This document shows, piece after piece, positions 60,097 through 64,000 of a DNA stretch of 64,000 bases. The notes beneath the pieces were generated by a model, which saw only the letters and a program-made list of their open reading frames with translations, did not search any database and was not told where the DNA came from. The position numbers were made by a program, and so were the translations under genes. Origin of the DNA: Halonotius roseus (lineage in GTDB: Archaea; Halobacteriota; Halobacteria; Halobacteriales; Haloferacaceae); contig NZ_SESI01000002.1 of assembly GCF_006861655.1 (NCBI RefSeq), positions 248,001 to 312,000 on the forward strand. Direction: 5' to 3'. The number at the start of each line of letters is the position of its first letter. The first letter of the stretch is position 1.

Positions 60097-61166
60097 GCTA
60101 TCACTCCCACGATAATGGCCGTGAGCACCAGGTTAGCAAAGGAGAGCACGAGCATCCCCTTCCAACCGATCTCGATCAGCTGGTCGATACGAACGCGCGG
60201 CAACGCCGAGCGACACCACTGGGTGAACAGGAAGAACGCCCAGATCTTGATGACAAACCAGACGAAGCCCGGCAGCACCGGCCCCGCCGGCCCGCCAAGG
60301 AAGATCGTCGCCATGACCGCCCCGCCGAGGAAGACGTGGAGGAACTCCCCGAGGTAGAACAGGACGAAGTAGACCGAGGAGTACTCGGTCTGGTAGCCGG
60401 CGACGATCTCGGTCGGTGCCTCCGGAATGTCGAACGGATTCCGGCCGATCTCCGCCATGTTCGCCACGAGGAACAACACGAAGGCGAAGGGGTTGACGAA
60501 GGCGAACCACGCCGGGATCGACACGCCGCCCAAGGAAATCAGCGTCTGACTCTGAACGGCGACGATCTCGCTCATCTGGAGCGTCCCCGCGAAGACGACA
60601 ACCGACATCGCGGTCACGATCAACGGGATCTCGTAGGCGATGTTTTGGGCAACCGCCCGCAGCCCACCCATCAGCGAGTACTTGTTGTTCGAGGCGTAGC
60701 CGCCCATCACCAGCGATACCGACGCTATCGACGCGAACGCGAAGACGAGCGCAAGCCCCGCCTCAGGGTCGGCAAGCTGAATGTTGAACGGGCCGAGACT
60801 CCCCATCGGGATCACCGCAAAACCGAGCATCGCCGACGCCGGGAGGATCAGCGGTGCGAGATCGTAGGAAGGGCGGTCAGCCCCATCCGGGATGATCAGC
60901 TCCTTCGAGAGCAGCCGCACCGAGTCGGCGACGATGATGAACAGGCCAAAGGGGCCGATCCGGTTGACGGCGATCCGGTCGGTGAACGCAGCCGTGATCT
61001 TTCGTTTCGCCCACGGGCCGGCAACACCGGTAAACGCCAGCATCACGTTGCCGACGATGAACGCGCCGATGAGCGCGCCGACAGCCGCGCCGAGCGCGCC
61101 CTCAAGGCCGAGGAGATCGGCGATCTGTTCCGGCAGCAAGACCTCGCTTTGTAGAGGCCCAGCCAT
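60093..61166 (-). CDS. nuoH: NADH-quinone oxidoreductase subunit H
   Basis: A 357-residue membrane protein with about nine helices. It has NRIGPFGLFIIVADSVRLLSKELIIPDGADRP (the quinone-chamber loop), SLVMGGYASNNKYSLMGGLRAVAQNIAYEIPL and EIGRNPFDIPEAPTEIVAGYQTEYS, the NuoH signature. The subunit forms the quinone cavity with NuoB and NuoD. Its start shares one base with the nuoCD stop, and its stop overlaps nuoI by four bases. Confidence 0.96.
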   Translation of the reverse strand: MAGPLQSEVLLPEQIADLLGLEGALGAAVGALIGAFIVGNVMLAFTGVAGPWAKRKITAAFTDRIAVNRIGPFGLFIIVADSVRLLSKELIIPDGADRPSYDLAPLILPASAMLGFAVIPMGSLGPFNIQLADPEAGLALVFAFASIASVSLVMGGYASNNKYSLMGGLRAVAQNIAYEIPLIVTAMSVVVFAGTLQMSEIVAVQSQTLISLGGVSIPAWFAFVNPFAFVLFLVANMAEIGRNPFDIPEAPTEIVAGYQTEYSSVYFVLFYLGEFLHVFLGGAVMATIFLGGPAGPVLPGFVWFVIKIWAFFLFTQWCRSALPRVRIDQLIEIGWKGMLVLSFANLVLTAIIVGVIA

Positions 61167-62821
61167 CAGCGATCCACCTCACCAAGAACGATATCGAGGC
61201 TCCCGAGCGACGCGATCGCGTCGGGGACATACTCACCGTTGGACATCTCCGGCAGCGTCTGGAGGTTCGAGAAACACGGGCTCCGGATCTTAAACCGGCC
61301 GGGTTTTTCGGTGCCGTCCGATCGGATGTAGATCCCGAGTTCACCTTTCGCGCCCTCGACGGATTTGTAGATCTCCGTGTCGTCGTCGGGTTTGATCGTT
61401 CGCGGCACGTTCGACTGGATGTTGCGCTCGTCTTCCGGCCAGTCCTCCAAGAGGTCGATACACTGCTCGACGATCTTGGCGGATTCCTCGACCTCGCGCA
61501 TCCGGACGAGCAGGCGGCTGAAGTTGTCACAGCCGTCCTCGGTGACGACATCCCAATCGAGGTTCTCGTAGTAGCCGTAGGGGTCGTCGCGGCGCACGTC
61601 GTAGTCGATGCCCGAGCCGCGGGCGACCGGGCCGGTCGCGCCGTAGCTTTTTGCGACTTCTGGGGGGAGCACACCGGTGTCGACCGTCCGCACCTGCAGG
61701 ATCTCGTTGGAGGTCATCATGTCGTGGTACTCCTCCAACGCGGTCGGCAGTTCGTCGAGGAAGTCCCGTGTCTTCTCGAAGAACTCCTCGCGTGGCTCCG
61801 GGAGATCCCAGACGACGCCGCCGAGTCGGAAGTAGTTGAACATGAGCCGCTGGCCCGTGAGATCCTCCAGAATATTCTGGACTTTCTCGCGGTCGCGGAT
61901 GGAGTACATGAACAGCGCGGTGAAGTCGCCGTAGATATCGAGGGCGAATGTGCCGAGCGCGAGGAAGTGTGCCGCCATCCGGCAGAGCTCCGCGCCCATC
62001 GTTCGGATGATCTGGGCGTATTCGGGCACCTCGATGTCAGCCAGTTCCTCAGCCGTCCGCGCGTAGGCCCACTCGTTGAGCAGGCCGGCCGAGATGTAGT
62101 CCCAGCGGTCGGGGTACGGCATGATCTGGTAGCGGTAGGTGCTGTTCTGACACATCTGCTCCTCACACCGATGCAGATAGCCGATGTCGGGTTCGAGATC
62201 GACGACCTGCTCGCCGTCAAGGACGGTCTTGATGTGGAGGACACCGTGGGTCGCCGGGTGGTGCGGGCCGATGTTGAGATACATCGTCTCGCTGTCGTTG
62301 TCGGCCTTCTGGTCCTCCAACAGCGGGTTTTGGTGCTCTCGCAGCGGGACGACCTGCGGCTGATCCTGATCGTAGGATTGCCCCAGCGGATGACCCTGCC
62401 ACGTTTCGGGGAGGAGAATGCGGCGGAGATCGGGGTGGTCGTCGTACTCGATGCCGATAAGATCGTAGGCCTCCCGCTCGTGCCAATCGGCGGTGCGGAA
62501 GACCTCGTTGGCCGACTGGCTGACTGGGTTTTCCTTGTCGGCGGGGACGATGATGCTGACCTCCTGGGTTCGGTCGTCGTAGCTCGTCAGATGGTAGATC
62601 GACTCGTAGCGATCCTCGTACTCCTCGGCGGTCACACAGGAGAGGTGATCGAAGCCGGCCTGATCGCGGAGCCGACGCAACGCGTCGACGACGGTGTCGG
62701 GTTTGATGACGAAGCCTGGCGCGTTCAGGTGTTCTTCACGGCCGATGACGAGGTCGCCGAGCAGGTCGGCGATCTCCTCGGGGGTCTGCGCGCCGGCGTC
62801 GGCCGGGAGTTCAACGCTCAC
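61166..62821 (-). CDS. nuoCD: NADH-quinone oxidoreductase subunit C/D fusion
   Basis: A 551-residue fusion. Residues about 1-165 are NuoC (EYEDRYESIYHLTSYDDRTQEVSIIVPADKENP, then FRTADWHEREAYDLIGIEYDDHPDLRRILLPETWQGHPLGQSYD). The D part follows with MYLNIGPHHPATHGVLHIKTVLDGEQVVDLEPDIGYLHRCEEQM (His and Tyr in quinone site), AELCRMAAHFLALG and GPVARGSGIDYDVRRDDPYG. The C-terminus ends FSNLQTLPEMSNGEYVPDAIASLGSLDIVLGEVDR, as in NuoD (DIVLGEVDR). The fusion is known in bacteria and common in haloarchaea. It overlaps nuoB by 4 bases and nuoH by 1. Confidence 0.95.
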   Translation of the reverse strand: MSVELPADAGAQTPEEIADLLGDLVIGREEHLNAPGFVIKPDTVVDALRRLRDQAGFDHLSCVTAEEYEDRYESIYHLTSYDDRTQEVSIIVPADKENPVSQSANEVFRTADWHEREAYDLIGIEYDDHPDLRRILLPETWQGHPLGQSYDQDQPQVVPLREHQNPLLEDQKADNDSETMYLNIGPHHPATHGVLHIKTVLDGEQVVDLEPDIGYLHRCEEQMCQNSTYRYQIMPYPDRWDYISAGLLNEWAYARTAEELADIEVPEYAQIIRTMGAELCRMAAHFLALGTFALDIYGDFTALFMYSIRDREKVQNILEDLTGQRLMFNYFRLGGVVWDLPEPREEFFEKTRDFLDELPTALEEYHDMMTSNEILQVRTVDTGVLPPEVAKSYGATGPVARGSGIDYDVRRDDPYGYYENLDWDVVTEDGCDNFSRLLVRMREVEESAKIVEQCIDLLEDWPEDERNIQSNVPRTIKPDDDTEIYKSVEGAKGELGIYIRSDGTEKPGRFKIRSPCFSNLQTLPEMSNGEYVPDAIASLGSLDIVLGEVDR

Positions 62822-63522
62822 GGCGAGTCACCCCAGTTGTACCGCATGACCAGATCGTCGACATCGATCTCCTCGGCGAGCTGGTCGATGATCTCGTCGC
62901 GTTCGAGATCGCCGAACTCCTCAAGCTCGTAGGGTTTGACCGTCACCGGCGAGGACTCGCCGTTGGCGATCCGCTCTTGAAGCTTGGCGACGCCGTAGAT
63001 GAGCGCCTCGGGGCGGGGTGGACAGCCCGGAACGTGGATGTCGACCGGGATGACCTCCTCGGCACCTTTGACCACGTTGTATCCCTCCTGGAAGGGGCCG
63101 CCCGAAATGGTGCAGGAGCCCATACCGATGACGAACTTCGGCTCGGGCATCTGGTCGTAGACGCGTTTCATCCGCGGGGCGAATTTGGAGACGATCGTCC
63201 CGGGGATGATGATCACGTCGGCCTGTCGGGGCGACGCGCGCGGGACACCGGCTCCGAAGCGGTCGAGGTCGTGTTTGACCGCGTAGGTGTGCATCATCTC
63301 GATGCTACAGCAGGCGATGCCGAACTGCAGCATGAACATCGAGGAGCCCCGCACCCAGTTCATGAACTTGTCGAACTTGGTGAGGATGAACGGCGAGGAG
63401 CCGAACGCCTCCCGCAGCCGGGAGTTAAACCGGTTGTCCTGGCCGGAGAGCCGTGCCTCCCGTGTGTCTGTGCCTACCTTCGAACTGTCGGTAACGAACG
63501 GTTGGTGGTTGTCGCTGCTCAT
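62818..63522 (-). CDS. nuoB: NADH-quinone oxidoreductase subunit B
   Basis: A 234-residue protein starting MSSDNHQPFVTDSSKVGTDTREARLSG, with an acidic N-terminal extension. The N2 [4Fe-4S] ligands are in FGIACCSIEMM (tandem Cys), VIGMGSCTISGGPF and VPGCPPRPEAL. NuoB docks on NuoH and D and reduces quinone. The start chosen leaves a 4-base overlap with nuoA; a longer frame reads into nuoA and is rejected. It overlaps nuoCD by 4 bases. Confidence 0.95.
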   Translation of the reverse strand: MSSDNHQPFVTDSSKVGTDTREARLSGQDNRFNSRLREAFGSSPFILTKFDKFMNWVRGSSMFMLQFGIACCSIEMMHTYAVKHDLDRFGAGVPRASPRQADVIIIPGTIVSKFAPRMKRVYDQMPEPKFVIGMGSCTISGGPFQEGYNVVKGAEEVIPVDIHVPGCPPRPEALIYGVAKLQERIANGESSPVTVKPYELEEFGDLERDEIIDQLAEEIDVDDLVMRYNWGDSP

Positions 63523-63932
63523 GAGTTCTGTCGCTCCGTTTTTCGCGTGGCCGCCCGCAAGCTGCGCGTCCACTGTACCGCGCCGACGCGCCACGCCCAG
63601 ACGAGGCCGACGACGAGGATCCCGACGAACAGCAACATCGGCAGGATGGCCTGTGAGAGGGGGACGCCCGCATCCAACGCGGATCGGTACATGACCGCCC
63701 ACGGGAAGATCATCACCGTCTCGATGTCGAAGACGACGAACAGCAGCGCGACCATGTAGTACTGGATGTTGAGCTGGACGCGCCCCGAGCCGGTCGGGAT
63801 CTCACCGCTCTCGTAGGTCGTTTTCTTACCGCTTTCTGGGACGGCTGGACGCAGCAACGCCGACACCACGATCATCGCAAGCGGGATCGCAATGCCGACC
63901 AACGCCAGTGCCCCGATAGCTAGCCATGACAT
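63519..63932 (-). CDS. nuoA: NADH-quinone oxidoreductase subunit A
   Basis: A 137-residue subunit, first gene of the operon. Three helices: WLAIGALALVGIAIPLAMIVVSALL, NIQYYMVALLFVVFDIETVMIFPWAV and LPMLLFVGILVVGLVWAWRVG. The second contains the conserved Asp/Glu (FDIETVMIFPW) of NuoA. YESGEIPTGSGRVQLNIQYY is the family signature. A GGAG sits 8 bases before the ATG, a good Shine-Dalgarno site, unlike the leaderless neighbours elsewhere in the window. Confidence 0.96.
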   Translation of the reverse strand: MSWLAIGALALVGIAIPLAMIVVSALLRPAVPESGKKTTYESGEIPTGSGRVQLNIQYYMVALLFVVFDIETVMIFPWAVMYRSALDAGVPLSQAILPMLLFVGILVVGLVWAWRVGAVQWTRSLRAATRKTERQNS

Positions 63933-63940
63933 TCGATATA

Positions 63941-63978
63941 CTCCGTAACATACGAGCGTTTGCGCCCGGCCCTCATAA
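63941..63978 (-). promoter_or_regulatory. Promoter and Shine-Dalgarno site of the complex I operon
   Basis: On the minus strand, TTATGA (63973-63978) is centred about 43 nt before the nuoA ATG, and GGAG (63941-63944) ends 8 bases before it. The spacing fits a TATA-like box giving a leader of about 15-20 nt with an SD. The TATA assignment is tentative. Confidence 0.45.
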
Positions 63979-64000
63979 GCATTGATTTTCGACCAGCGAG

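Overview
This window is chromosomal DNA of a halophilic archaeon (class Halobacteria; I cannot name the genus from sequence alone). The DNA is GC-rich, the predicted proteins are strongly acidic, and the informational genes are archaeal: FEN-1, Pelota, Cbf5, an archaeal IMPDH/GMPR, 3-dehydroquinate synthase II and UPF0212. Several genes lie about 26-30 nt downstream of a TATA-like box, as expected for leaderless transcripts. Predicted exported proteins carry Tat/lipobox signals. No rRNA genes and no CRISPR array are present. Two tRNA genes were found: Lys-CTT and Pro-GGG.

Layout. 0-4.3 kb: cell-surface glycan genes (two sugar-1-phosphate nucleotidyltransferases, an ABC exporter/flippase, a sugar epimerase). 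4.4-15.7 kb: housekeeping genes (fumC, bolA, fen, GNAT, methyltransferase, an ABC-2 transporter, an ornithine cyclodeaminase-like enzyme, MscS, pelota). Two gaps in this stretch hold three copies of a structured GAAAG...CTTTC element. 15.7-17.4 kb: a small accessory patch with an AT-rich 4-fold beta-flower protein and a HEPN/MNT pair. 17.4-21.1 kb: IMPDH/GMPR-family gene, purM and a PIN/UPF0175 toxin-antitoxin pair. 21.1-33 kb: membrane proteases and stress genes (S2P, TraB, HtrA), a DUF151 nuclease, cobT, a pilin, gpmI, aroD and a K+/H+ antiporter with its regulatory subunit. 33-43.7 kb: aroB', tRNA-Lys with a duplicated 3' end, an RCK-DHH phosphoesterase, regulators, malQ, MscS, ogg, UPF0212 and a CARF-like regulator. 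43.7-47.7 kb: a second accessory stretch with a membrane-anchored sulfite-oxidase-like enzyme, a Met-rich repeat lipoprotein, a HTH/membrane pair, tRNA-Pro and a PemK-type toxin with a winged-helix partner. 47.7-51 kb: the conserved archaeal cbf5-cmk-DUF106-adk run. 51-53.3 kb: a CBS-ParB protein and a second RCK-DHH protein. 53.5-63.9 kb: a complete archaeal-type complex I operon (nuoA-B-CD-H-I-J1-J2-K-L-M-N), read right to left and without nuoEFG.

How the genes work together. The surface-glycan genes make activated sugars and export lipid-linked glycans. fumC feeds the TCA cycle, and complex I passes electrons to the quinone pool. aroD and aroB' are two steps of the archaeal shikimate route. 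cobT belongs to cobamide assembly. Three toxin-antitoxin-like pairs (HEPN/MNT, PIN/UPF0175, PemK/wHTH) lie in the accessory stretches.

The most interesting non-coding signal is the three-copy GAAAG...CTTTC element at about 6.2-6.6 kb and 14.46-14.57 kb. Its stem sequences differ between copies while pairing is kept, which points to selection on structure.
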